From Grammothele lineata (lineage: Eukaryota > Basidiomycota > Agaricomycetes > Polyporales > Polyporaceae): a stretch of DNA of 64,000 bases. The notes beneath the pieces are model-generated. The model worked only from the letters and a program-made list of their open reading frames with translations. It had not been told where the DNA came from and did not search any database. Position numbers and translations under genes: made by a program. The DNA is taken from contig NDFF03000011.1 in assembly GCA_002150815.3 (NCBI GenBank), forward strand, positions 620,001 to 684,000. The letters run 5' to 3'. Of this stretch, positions 26,641 through 37,600 are shown one piece after another; positions within the stretch are counted from its first letter, which is position 1; the number at the start of each line of letters is the position of its first letter.

Positions 26641-27115
26641 TCGTTGGCCTTTCTCCCTCTCCCTCTTCCTCGCAACCCCGTTGCACACGCATCCCTGCGC
26701 ACCCATTCCCTTCACTGCCTCCTCACGCAGGTCTCAATGGCGATAGATACTCGTTGTAGCCTTGTTGACTTGATGGGGCGCGATGCGAGCACGGAGAACG
26801 TCATTGGTGCAACTGTTGGATTGAATGTCACGATTAGAAGTTTGTTGTAGTATGCGGTCAATGTACGCTGTTGAGAACTTGAATGTCGCGGGAGGCATTT
26901 CCTACTGGTACTTGATGAACCACTGACCGTATGCGTGAAGGAATGGAGAATGTTGAAACAACTTGAAGCGCTTTGAGCTGTCATCGGACACCAGATGAAA
27001 CCAAACTTCTGCCCACACATAACATTGTGGCGATTGCAACAAAAGGGGTAGTACAACATGCCGCCGGGGTATCCTACACAGATATGTTCCCTCCACACAC
27101 ATACACACCGACGCC
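26641..27115. other. Convergent intergenic region, UBC13 to calcineurin A
   Basis: 475 bp between two 3' ends, AT-richer than the coding regions on either side. No gene is seen. Confidence 0.5.
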
Positions 27116-29678
27116 CTAAGGTGCAGTCTCAAACCGTTTCAACACCTTCGGCCGCCCGCTCTTCTTCCCCCTCGCGATCCGGTCCGCCAACCTCTCTACC
27201 ATCCCTCCATCGCCCACCCCCTCCTCTTCAAGCGCCCTCTTGATAAGCTCCTCCATTCCCCTGCGGCCCCCACCGCCGCCATCGTGGTCGTCATCGCCTG
27301 CAGCGAGCGAAAGCCCGGGGATGCGCATGCTCGGCACAGGCACGATCGGGAGCGCGCTGGGCGTGTTGTAGTCGAAGTTCGCAGGCATGCGCTCGTTGGC
27401 AAGATCCGACGCGCGCGCGTCGCTGAAGCTCCGGATCATGCGCCGTGCAGACGCGCCGCTCACGCCGAGCACGTCTGGGGCGCCCCCAGGAGCGGCGAAC
27501 CCACCCGGCCACGAGGTCGGCGGGCCTTCGGTCGGGTACGCGCCTGGGGCGGGCGCGAGCTCTGTCGCGTTCTCCGCCTCTTCTCTGTGTGCCCGGAGGG
27601 GTCAGCAGACGCTTCCTGGACGCGAAGCAGAGCACGTACCGAAGTAGCTGGAATATCCGCTGCATCCTCCCGACCGCGAGGATCTTGTTCTTGATCTCCT
27701 GGCGGCGCTGTGAGATATCTCCGGCTGAGGTTTCTGCGACGGTGCGTGCGTCCTCGTCTGAATCCTCCTCGTCGAACGCGCGTGCACGTTCGGCATCTTC
27801 CTCTTCGGATGACACGGACTCGAGCTCCTGGTCAGAGCATACGGACAGGATCGCAAGAAGCATCTCCGTGATCTTCGCGCCGACGAAGGGCAGGGACCAT
27901 GTAAACGCGTCCATGAAGTTGGGCAGCCAGTAAGGGTGCGAGCTCGCATTGTATTGCCTGCGATGAGGCGATTGTATGCTGAGTCAGGCGTGACGTGATA
28001 GACACCGTCCTTCAAGACTACGTACCTGATCGTGATATTCTTGTTCTTGTATTTGATCACTGCACCCCGGTTATGGTATACATCCAGATAGTTCGGAGCA
28101 CTGAATATCGTGATCACCGACGGAAACTTCTTCTTCAACGTCTTACGATGCATGGTGTATCCCGCATCTTGTGCTTCATGTCCGCGGAATATACCCAGAA
28201 GCTGGTTGCGCTCCAAGAACTTGCATGCAGCCTCGTAACTGTACGATCATATGAGCGGATATGTGTGATGCGAAGCATTGGACTTACGTGAAATAGTAGC
28301 TGCAACCACGCGTATGGTTGTCAACGAACGGCACCCCAGGAGGTAGCCCTTGTGGTCGGTCATATGTTGGATCTTGCTGCGGGCACTTATGAGCGCACAA
28401 ACTCCGAAGACATTGCTAAAACGCTCACTTCATGCCCAAAGTTGGGGATAGGATCTGCCCACAGTAAATCACACAGCAAACCCTTGGAATCGGGCTCCTG
28501 GAAACGGTTTACCTGCGGATGTTGCGTGGATAAGAAGATCTGGACTACTTCGCAGGACACATACGTGGTTGAGGTCGGCTAGTGTCTGCAGCTCTGGTGA
28601 TATTCCTCCGTGTACACAGAAGAACTTTCCGTCGACCAGAGCAGTGATGGGAAGAGCGTGGAAGGAGCGAATACATGCGTCATATATCTCTATCGAATAC
28701 TTATGCAGACCTGTGGAGGGTACGTCAGCCTCACATCAGAAGCGATAGCAAGTGGAATAGCTCACATTCGCGCTTGAAGGTAAAATATTCGGTCAGGTGC
28801 CGACACTCGTGGTTGCCGCGGAGTAGGTATAGTCGGTTCGGGTAACACAACTTGAGCGCATAGAGATACAATAGGCACTACAGAATCGCTTAGATTAGCG
28901 GACCTGTACAGGGAGTCGACCGAGGTACACCATGCGACGAGATCGGCAGCCATAGTGTCGACCAATGCTTGGCGATCGCAGGGCGGGGACAACGCAAAGA
29001 CTCCGGATACACGCTGGACGAGAGGGGGCAAAGACTGACCTCGATTCCAAAGCAGCCACGATCGACATAATCTCCTAAGAACAGGTAATTGTTCTCTTCG
29101 AAGGACCCGCCGACTTCGAATATCTTCATGAGATCATACTGCACGGAATTATGATACAACCTAAGTGAAATATGAGTATTGTACGCACGTATTGGCCATG
29201 GATGTCTCCACAGACTGATCAAGCGGAAGGAAGAGAACGTTGAGATAGAAACAAGAAAAGGGTGAGAGCCGTACGAACCTGTGACGGGGCTGGGTACATT
29301 GATGAGGTTCGCTTCACGGGTCATCAGGTCTGTAGTTTGTTCGAGAATGAACATGGCTTGGGTATGGGACAAGCGGCCTTCATGGAAGAAGTGTTGCTTG
29401 AGAAGTTCAACATTGGGACGATGGCGGCCTGTGTGCTGATCCAGAACGTAAAAGTCCTCGTCTAGAGGAGCATGTGCCGCAGGAGGGGTGACCTGGTTGC
29501 GAAGCGGGCTGTTAAGCGGCGTGAACGTAGGCGATGAAGAGAGAGAACGTACATGGGGGGCCTGGCGTTCCTGTAAGTTCCTGGGCGGGGAAGGAGGGGG
29601 AGGGATTACTGACTGTTTGCTGAGGACTTGTTCGTAGGCGTTAGCGTAGTATTTGCTTTCTGGCGGCGCGAACTGCAT
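27116..29678 (-). CDS. CNA1: Calcineurin A, Ca2+/calmodulin-dependent phosphatase catalytic subunit
   Basis: PP2B-type Ser/Thr phosphatase that acts on transcription factors such as Crz1. Metal-site motifs come from separate exons: [24 protein letters not shown] and [32 protein letters not shown] and the LWADP region follow. After the catalytic core lies the B-subunit-binding helix, then the calmodulin-binding helix [20 protein letters not shown], preceded by an acidic linker rich in Glu, Asp and Ser. The tail includes [20 protein letters not shown], consistent with the autoinhibitory segment, then a Gly/Asp-rich stretch, ending [10 protein letters not shown]. The start [20 protein letters not shown] precedes a Pro/Ser-rich N-terminal extension. 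Many introns of about 50-60 nt; about 640 residues. Confidence 0.94.
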
Positions 29679-30722
29679 GACGCTCCGGACGGAAGGCGGC
29701 AGCGGGGAGTGGGCGGATGAGAAAGTGGCGACGGGCGCGGTGCAGACGACTCCGAACTTCTCTTGCTCTCACTCTTCCTCGTCCAGACGCCGGCCCTGCC
29801 TTCCGCTCTCACGTGCACCCGCCTCTTACCGTCAGCCCTTCTTCAGCTGTGGCCAGTAAACTTAATTTTTGCTGCTCAGGCCTACTAGTAGCCCTCATCC
29901 AAGACCACTCCCTTAGCGGCCCATGCACCAGACTACAAGTGCCATTGCCAATCGCCCACCACAGTATGTAGCAGCCCTAGCGTGAGCAGTCCTCCGCCCA
30001 ACCTCCGCCACCAAACTCTCGATTTGTCCGGATATCTGCCAGTGAACTTGCGTTCCAGCCCTCACTCGCGCCCGCCGTCTCAACCCGCTTCTCTGTCAGT
30101 GGATCCTCCGGCGGACAACTGTGGTCTCCTCTGGCGCCGCGAAGTCCGTTTTCTGTCGGACTTGGACGCTGGACAGTCATTGTGACGCTTACGTCGGATT
30201 GACTAGGCAGACTTACTCGATCGGCAGGATACCCTACTGTCCAGCCGGCTTCCTAGGAGTGAGAGGATGCCAGAGTGAGCGGTCAGTGACATTCAGTGAG
30301 CGACACATCTACACTTATAAATCTATCCATTAGAGGCCAGTGCGCCCCTGCGATTTTAGGTTCAGTCATGGGGCTCCGGGGTCCTAGTATCTGCGCCGCA
30401 TCCGCACGCATAGACACACACATGGCCATCACGCCCAAGGACAACGTAATCTCGAGTCCTCGGCGTCGTCTACCATTCCGCTCCGGGACCCGTCTAGCAC
30501 ACTCACGCTCGTCTTCACGGATCCATTGTCCGATTGCTCCCCTGTATTCGTCATGGACATATGTGTGAATATCTGTATGGTTCTCGAGTCTCAGCCTTCC
30601 TAGGATCTGTATCTGTGACCATAAAGTCTCTTCGTCCAGTACGGATATGCGTCTGACCTACTCTCGCTTTTCTCCTCTATCTAGTAACGTCTACACTTCG
30701 CCGTATCTGAGCTTACATCACG
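29679..30722. other. Divergent intergenic region, calcineurin A to membrane protein
   Basis: 1.0 kb between divergent starts. The 250 bp beside calcineurin A is A/G-rich on the plus strand, i.e. C/T-rich in its own direction. Short open frames match nothing. Confidence 0.45.
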
Positions 30723-31653
30723 ATGGAAACCACGCGACACTCAGGCTCTATCTTGTGTTGCTTGATTCTTGCTGCGCCTCTCGTTGTACATGCTGCTCCC
30801 GCCACTGTTTGGTCGACATCTCCGGATCGAGAACGTTACCTCACTGGAATGGTTCATCACATAAACATCGATGAAGCAGACGAGAATTGGTATGTCGAAT
30901 AATCCAAAATAGAGGGTATGGGACAAGCTCTAAGTCCAGTATTATAGGGAGAACAATGGCCCGAGTTCAATTCCAAAGTTACAGAATCGAGCAGCCGTCG
31001 CAGAAGCCCGTCCTGACTTAGCTGGGTCTGCGGAGGTGATCTCTGCGCGCGACTGTGAGCTCGGATCTTCACCCGTGAAACTCGAGCTTGAATCTTACTG
31101 GAATGCGGCTCTTTTTAGCTCTTAACAACGGTGTCTCCAACTCGGACATACTAGTGGATCTACATACCGATCGGAAGCTCCATATTGCAACTCTCGCCAT
31201 CGTGTCCTGTACATTTCTCACCGTGCTCCTCCTTGCAATCTACATCATCGTATGCCGTCTACGATGGCAGCGAAGATATAAGCTCCCTTTCAAGCCCAAA
31301 AAGGGCGGGAAGGCGCAATCTAGAAGCTTTCGGGTATGTATCCTCCCCGTCCTTGTAACGCCGTCATTGACCACAGCTCACAGCGTAAATTCTCCTTTCA
31401 AGTTCCCAGTCATGAGAAAACGCTGCGGAGTATGTCGTCGACCTCGACACTCAGGCCCATTTCCGAAAAGAACGCTTCGGACCTCTACGCATGCACGCCT
31501 ATTCAAGCCTCCTTCTCTGACCCGCTCCCTCTCGTCCCGATGAGGACTCCACCACAGCCACTCACGAGAGTAGCTCCTTCCATACGAATTGATAGTCCCA
31601 TGTCTTCAAGTCTTAATATCTCCTTGCCTAGTATGTCCGAAACAGAAGGATAG
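30723..31653 (+). CDS. Small single-pass membrane protein, function unknown
   Basis: Four exons assembled from splice signals encode about 230 residues. The start METTRHSGSILCCLILAAPL looks like a signal peptide, followed by a short lumenal or extracellular part (about 90 residues, containing VHHINIDEADENW). Next come a transmembrane helix (IATLAIVSCTFLTVLLLAIY) and a basic stop-transfer (RLRWQRRYKLPFKPKKGGK). The cytoplasmic tail is rich in Ser, Thr and Pro (SMSSTSTLRPISEK, PLPLVPMRTPPQP) and ends MSETEG. The second intron uses a gtgagc donor and the third a gtatgt donor with acceptor ctcacag, which restores the frame RKFSFQVPSHEK. The layout resembles small type I membrane proteins with an SKG6-type helix, but no family is recognised. 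Confidence 0.6.
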
Positions 31654-33630
31654 CGCATTGCAGGAGGGAGGAGGCCTTCATGTGGGATGTGGAGAGGGTG
31701 CACGTGGGGATCGCGGCACACAGAGCCTAGATACGTTAGGTCTTCATATCTGGGTAGTGTCCAGTCTCGGTATTGCGAGGACAGCACCACGACGTGCTCC
31801 ACATTCATTAACAGATGTTGTTTGCCCCGTTTTCCGGCAGAGCGTAGCACGGTCACCGGTCACTTATCATTCACAGCTGATTGTCAAGTTTCCAGTAGGT
31901 TGTTTGTGTTTCGGCTCCGACGTAGCGCAGAGCTATGCATATGGCTAGTTTTCACATAGTCGAGCTACACAGCAGTAACGCGGACAGTACGTATCCGAGT
32001 CTCAGATCCAAGCTCACTCTCAATTTGTGCATTGAAAGGCGAAGAGAAGGCGCGATCAAACATGGTATTACATTCACACGGACCCCTCTTCCAGCCAATC
32101 GGCAAGGACAGCTGTTCCGCTATCACCGCGGATAGGATTCCGAATATCTCGGATCCAATACCGTAGTTGCTGGAGTGGTTCAATCAAGTTCGCTCCTTAC
32201 CCTCATGTCAAGAGACCTACGTACCTCACGCAGACTGCTCGCGCCCTCATCTTGAAGTCCCAGGGCTACGCCGTGTGTGTGCGTCTTCCTTCTATCTCCC
32301 CGGTTGTTAACATTGGCAGAAGTTACTAGTCACGGCTGCGCTAACTCAGTGCGTTCTTCAAAATTCCCCGTCTCCTGGGTCTGATAGACTATTCCGCCCA
32401 ATAGGGACAGTGGCCCCTCTCCTACACGACGCACCCGCCCACGCCGAACAACCGTGGCGCCGGTGCCAATGTTTACCTGACATTCCATCTCCGTCCTGTC
32501 CACTCGCACTAGCTAGCACCGCCAGCTGCTCTCGGATTCCCCGGGCATCCTCGCGGACGTCGTCGAACCCGCGCGGAACGGCGCGCAAGGGATACGCTTC
32601 CGCTCGGGGGCCCGCGCGCCACCCCCGTCGCGTTCTCGTGTCGGTCCCGCGGCCGGACCCATGCCCGCCTTCTTCTCCATAGGCTGGGGACCCTGCCCCT
32701 CCTCTATGTATATGCGCCCCTACCGTGGCAACGGAGTGCCATTCAGCGCGCGTGTGCCGCACGCAACGCCAACGGGGCCGTCTGCTCCCATGCACGCCGC
32801 GGTGCTGTGCGAACATCCTCGCAGCTTCATCTCGGCACGCATAGTATACATCTACGGGCACGCAGGTCGCACCATCCGAGACAAACGCCGTCCATGCCAT
32901 TCCCGTACGCGCGCGGACGTCCGCGCAGCTCAGGGCGTGGTGGGACGCACATACGAGATCTTCTCCGCCCTACGCCCAATTTCCTCCCGCGCCCGCGCGC
33001 GTCCTGCCAGTGTATGCGCACGCACGCCGTCTTCCATGCTCTCGCTGCTCGCAAGCGACGCAGGGGCCCCCCAAGCTCGTCGTGCCACATTAAGGGGGCG
33101 CCTCCCCGAAGATTCGACAGGCGTAGCTCTCTCACGAGCCTGCACGACAGGGTCGGACGCACCGCACGTTCTCCGGGGATTTTCTGGCGTCACGACTGAT
33201 GTCGCCCATAATTTCGTTTGTGCAGGCCTCGTGCAGTGCCAAGTCCGCCGCACGGACGTTCGTTGCGGAATTCCGCCCTCGTGTGCTTCCGGTGACCAGG
33301 CAGACAGAGCAACGTTGGGTGGCCGTTCGCGCTTGGCTCATACAATACTCCAAGCCCCGTCTTGGCTGCTCGAGGCTCGGGCATTCCGACACGGTCGCGT
33401 TCACACACCACGCGCTGCGGCAACATTTGATCTAAACTGGCGTTGCCTCTATTAAGCACCTCCGCGTCTTCCAGGGGGGTGGGTGCGTAAATCACGAATA
33501 TTGATGGAACAAAATAATGTGATGATTATACTCTATGTCAGGTCTCCCGCACGGCGGCAGTAGTAGTCGCCCTAAACCCCCCGCCTTCCATACGCATACG
33601 GAAGGAACAACACGGCCAGCCCGGGAGGGC
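31654..33630. other. Intergenic, no recognised gene
   Basis: 2.0 kb. The first ~700 bp is mixed in composition with short frames. From about 32400 it is very GC-rich, and several frames are open on both strands at once (for example 32661-33455 + and 32358-32900 -), as expected of GC-rich DNA without selection for protein. No motif, splice pattern or family match was found. Confidence 0.45.
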
Positions 33631-34690
33631 CTAGTACACGCCCGGCAGCAACCGCCACCTCGTCCGCGCGGCCCACTCCTCCCACTGCGCCCCGAACACC
33701 CTGTGCAGCTCCGTGTCCTCCGTGACAACGCGCTTGTTCGTGCTCTTGAGTGCGTACCACACCTTCGTCGCCCAGAACAGCGCGAACGCCCACGCGAGCA
33801 GCGCGCGCACCCCGCCGATCCCCCCACCCCCGACGGCCCATGCAAGACTGGGCGCGAGCCATGCTTCCCGTAGCCACGCCCCTGGTGCGAGCATGACAGC
33901 GCTCGCGCCGAGGAGCGTCGCGTATACGCCTGTATAGCTTGGATGGCGCACCCATGCGTAAGGCCCGGTCGTGACGAGGGTGTGTACGGGGGAGATGGTG
34001 AGCTCGAAGGTGAAGAGGGGGCCGAGCGCGCGGAAGCACGCGATTCGTACTGCGGCACCCAGACTTGCGACTGTTGCACCGAGCAGGAGCAGTAGCGATG
34101 GCGAGAGTAGTGCTTGTGCTAGGGGTGCTGTTTCTAGCGGCGCTATTGACGCGTACTCGGACGTTGCGTTGAGGGCGTCGACGAACAATGACGACGTCGC
34201 ATGTTGCGTCGGAAGGGAAGGGAGAAGTGCCGCGACGAACGGCCGCGTGATTCGCGAGGGAAACGCGGCGTGCGCGGTGACCAAGGCGTCGGCGAGGACG
34301 GCCATCCATGTCATCATCTAGATGAGCACACGCAAAAAATAGCAGTGCGTCAGCGCCGCCCGTAATAGAGTTTTAGCCCGTCCGCTTTCCCTCCATGCGT
34401 CCGTCCCTGCACGCGCGCGGGCCGCGCAGCCGAGGCGTCGCGGGCGCAGACGCAGGGACGCGGAGGGCCGGCGATAAGGCGAGGAGAGAAATGCGACCCA
34501 CCTTGCTGCAGAACGTTACATGGCGGATCGCGCGCTCGAAGAGAGTGCGATTGTCGATGCACGTTTTGGGCGGTGCCGGAGGGTTCGGGGGCGAGAGCGA
34601 GCGATGGACGGCGCACCCGGTCGCGAGCAGGGCCGCGACCTTGATGAACGGTGGGAGGGCGTCGAGAGGCAGGTTTGCTGCAGCAGACAT
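33631..34690 (-). CDS. Isoprenylcysteine carboxyl methyltransferase-like (ICMT) membrane protein
   Basis: Two exons (34690-34502, 34317-33631) encode 291 residues. ICMT enzymes methylate the carboxyl group of prenylated C-terminal cysteines in the ER membrane using SAM. The C-terminal half carries the family signature TTGPYAWVRHPSYTGVYATL and, near the end, TEDTELHRVFGAQWEEWA, corresponding to the SAM-binding region R-H-P-x-Y...E-x-x-L...Y-x-x-Y. The first exon (MSAAANLPLDALPPFIKVAA) gives an N-terminal hydrophobic segment; further helices include SPSLLLLLGATVASLGAAV and ALLAWAFALFWATKVWYAL. The 184-nt intron is longer than most here. Agaricomycetes often have several ICMT-like paralogs, so this may not be the STE14 orthologue. 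Confidence 0.78.
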
Positions 34691-37600
34691 GACGGCGCGC
34701 TCGATTTGGAGAACAATGGGATTGTTTGGCGTGGGCGTGTAGGGCGTGCGGTGGTCGTCGCGGTCGTGGATGATGGAGTCCGTGTTATTCGGGACAAGGC
34801 CTGGGTGTGGCGCGTCGTGAGAGGGAGTGCGAGAGAGGCAGGGAGGGAGAGGTGAAGTCAGCGGGAGAGGTACGTACGTGAGTGGCGGGATATATAAGGG
34901 CCGGCAGAAGGAGACTCTGGCGCGGTTCTCGCCAAGAAGGCCAGGGGCAGGAAAAGGTCCGCGGGGGGAGGGTGAGCGGACGAGAGGGAGAAAGGCGTGG
35001 GGTGGTTGACCGCGTGGACGAGGAAAGGGGAGAAGGAAGGAAGGAGGGGCCCGGGACGAGGAGGGTCAAATAGGCATTTTTGAGCAGGACGAGGAGCCGA
35101 GAGAGGCGCGGGGCGAGGGAAAGAGGCCGGACGGCTGGCGAAGCGTGGTGATGATGGCGAATATTGGCGAATGCAGGGTCAGGACTGGCAGCGTGCGAGA
35201 GGGGCCGACGTCGGCAGCGGCCTCTTCGTCTGGTGGCCAGCAGAGTTCGCTGGAGGGGATCTCAGTTTGCCCAGGCCCGCTCAGCCCAGGCGTGCTCCCA
35301 CGGCGGAGCAGAGATGGGCATGCCAGCCAAGGGCAGCCTATAGCGCAGCGCTGGGCAGCCAAACTCAACCTTGATTCAATCCTCCACCGATCGACGCGCT
35401 CTCCCCGGCCGGCGCCACAAAGGCGTCTGGTCTCTCATCCGCTCCCAATTCGGCAACTCCTCACATCCTCCTCGGTCTCTCTTCCTGCGAGCCCCTCCCC
35501 CACATTTCGCCGGCGGCCCCGGAGGTCGAGGTCGAGGATTGAGCCTCGGACGCCGCAGCGCCATCCGCGCACGCCGCCGGCCGTACCTGCCTTGAGCTTT
35601 CATTATTCTGATCTTCTTGCGCTGTGGGCCATGTGTGTCAGCGTGTCCGCGCCCCCAACCGCTTCTCCCGGTCGCCCGCCGTCTGACAGACATCTTCAGG
35701 CCATCCCCGGTGTGCACCCCGTCCATTTGGGCCCCCTTCCGTCGGCTCTCTTTCAGGCGCAGCGCCCTCCTGCCGTCATATCGCCCCCTCGCTCTCACGC
35801 CCGCTTTCCTCCTTCCAGCCCTTCTCCCCATTGGCTCCTCTTCATGAACGCGCGACAAATCCCTCCGCCATGGATCCGTCGGCTCCGTCTGCCTTCCACG
35901 GCCTCACGCGCCCCCTGTCGGCAACTCCGGTCTCTTTCCTTGTGATCACGTCACGTTCATGTCACCACCCACCCCGTCGCCAACCCCGCGACAAATCGCC
36001 GGACGCTTGCCCTGTCTGATCGTATGTTATTAACCGTCAGCCTTTGACATTTGCGGCGCGCGCGACAGGGCGAGGAGCGGAAGAGGCCGCGGGCGCGGGG
36101 CACGCGGTCGCTCCAGGTCGGTCCAGCGCCGCTCCGCGAAACGCGCCAACACAACGTTGCGTCGTTGCCATCCGCGCATCTGTTAACCGAGCCCGCCATT
36201 AAGTTGCCGGCGTCGACGTGATCGCTGTCGCTGCCACGTTCTGCGCGCGCGCAGACCTCCGCCGGCGCGGCGCGACAGTCCACCCACGCGCGCGCCCCTA
36301 GACTCCGGCGATCAGAAAGTCAAAGAGAGGCACGCTCCAGATGGAGGCGTGGGGGACGGGAGAACGCACCGTGCAGCCGGGAGGTTCGCATTACTGCGAT
36401 CGCGTACGAACCGCTCCGATTGTGTTGCTCGTCCGAGCAGAACGTGCACCTCAGCGGTGATACAGCTGGGCCGGGTTGTCGACGCACATGAGCCGCACAG
36501 ACTTCCCTGCGGCTCTGCGGGCACAAAGCGAATACTCTGGGCGTGCGCGTCCAATGGAATGGCCGGGCCTCTCTCCGAAGGTCTGCGGAGGGTCAGTTGC
36601 TGTCGACTCTTGACGGGTATCTGCCTAGAGAAAACATGAGGCTGGGCACTGTGACGACAGAACACAAAGCAAGAATCGACGTGCACCGGCATGCCCCTGC
36701 CCGGTGTGAAGATGAGAGCCATAGAGGAATGATCGCCGGACAAACCTGCAAGGCGATTGCGAGGGGCTTGCAGCCCGCGGTTCTCGCAATAGCTTCCGTC
36801 GCGCGCATTAAGCACGCTGGTTGCCCGATATGCGAGATTCAATTATCGTGAGTGTCGCGCAGCGCGAAAAACGAAGAGAAGACGAATGGGCATCGCGGTG
36901 ACGCAACCAACAGTGGCGTAGCCATGACGATGGCTGCTGGAGTCCTATGGATGCCTACAGTCATGCAAACTCGAGGTACGCAGCTTCACCTCGATTGAGG
37001 GGAGCCTCTGCTCATTTCGAAGTCCGCGAGGTCTTCACATACTCCGCACACTGATAAATCAGCCTGCCAGCGGCGCCGGCGCGCGAATATACGGATGCTC
37101 GGCGCTCGCCCCCGCGCCCGGTTCCCAGCCATGCAGTCGGCGGACTACATGTCGGAGACAGGATCGACATAGCAAGGACGCCACAAAGGTCGAGACGCCC
37201 GACTACTTCGGAATCGTGTGCTTCGTGGCGGGGTTGTCAACGCAGGCGTCTGTCACTCGTTGAGCGGCGTCGGATGCGTGTCCGGAAGCTTCTCTGGCGC
37301 TTGATTACCCGCGGCCACCGCGGACGTTGGGGTCCTCGGCACGTCCGAGTCGACTGCAGGGACTTCGCGGGCAGCGCCTGAGCGGAAGCTGAGGATGACG
37401 AAGACCCACAAGATTGGCCATGATATGCCCCGTTCGAGCTGTCATCAGCGCGTTGTCCGCGAGAGAGCCAGATACAGACGTGAGCCATTGACGAAGAAGC
37501 CCAGGAACAGATCGCGTGCACGCACCGGACTCAGCCACACTCCGCTTCCACCACCCCCTCGGGAGAAGGCGGACAGTGAATTGCTGTATGTATGCCTGGG

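Noticed and set aside
32661..33455. Open frame of 264 codons (+), with overlapping minus-strand frames
   Set aside because: Several frames are open at once, as expected of very GC-rich DNA; none has a domain or splice support.
35145..35945. Long plus-strand open frame of 266 codons
   Set aside because: It is Pro/Arg/Ser-rich with no motif and spans a purine-to-pyrimidine switch; other frames are open across the same GC-rich DNA.
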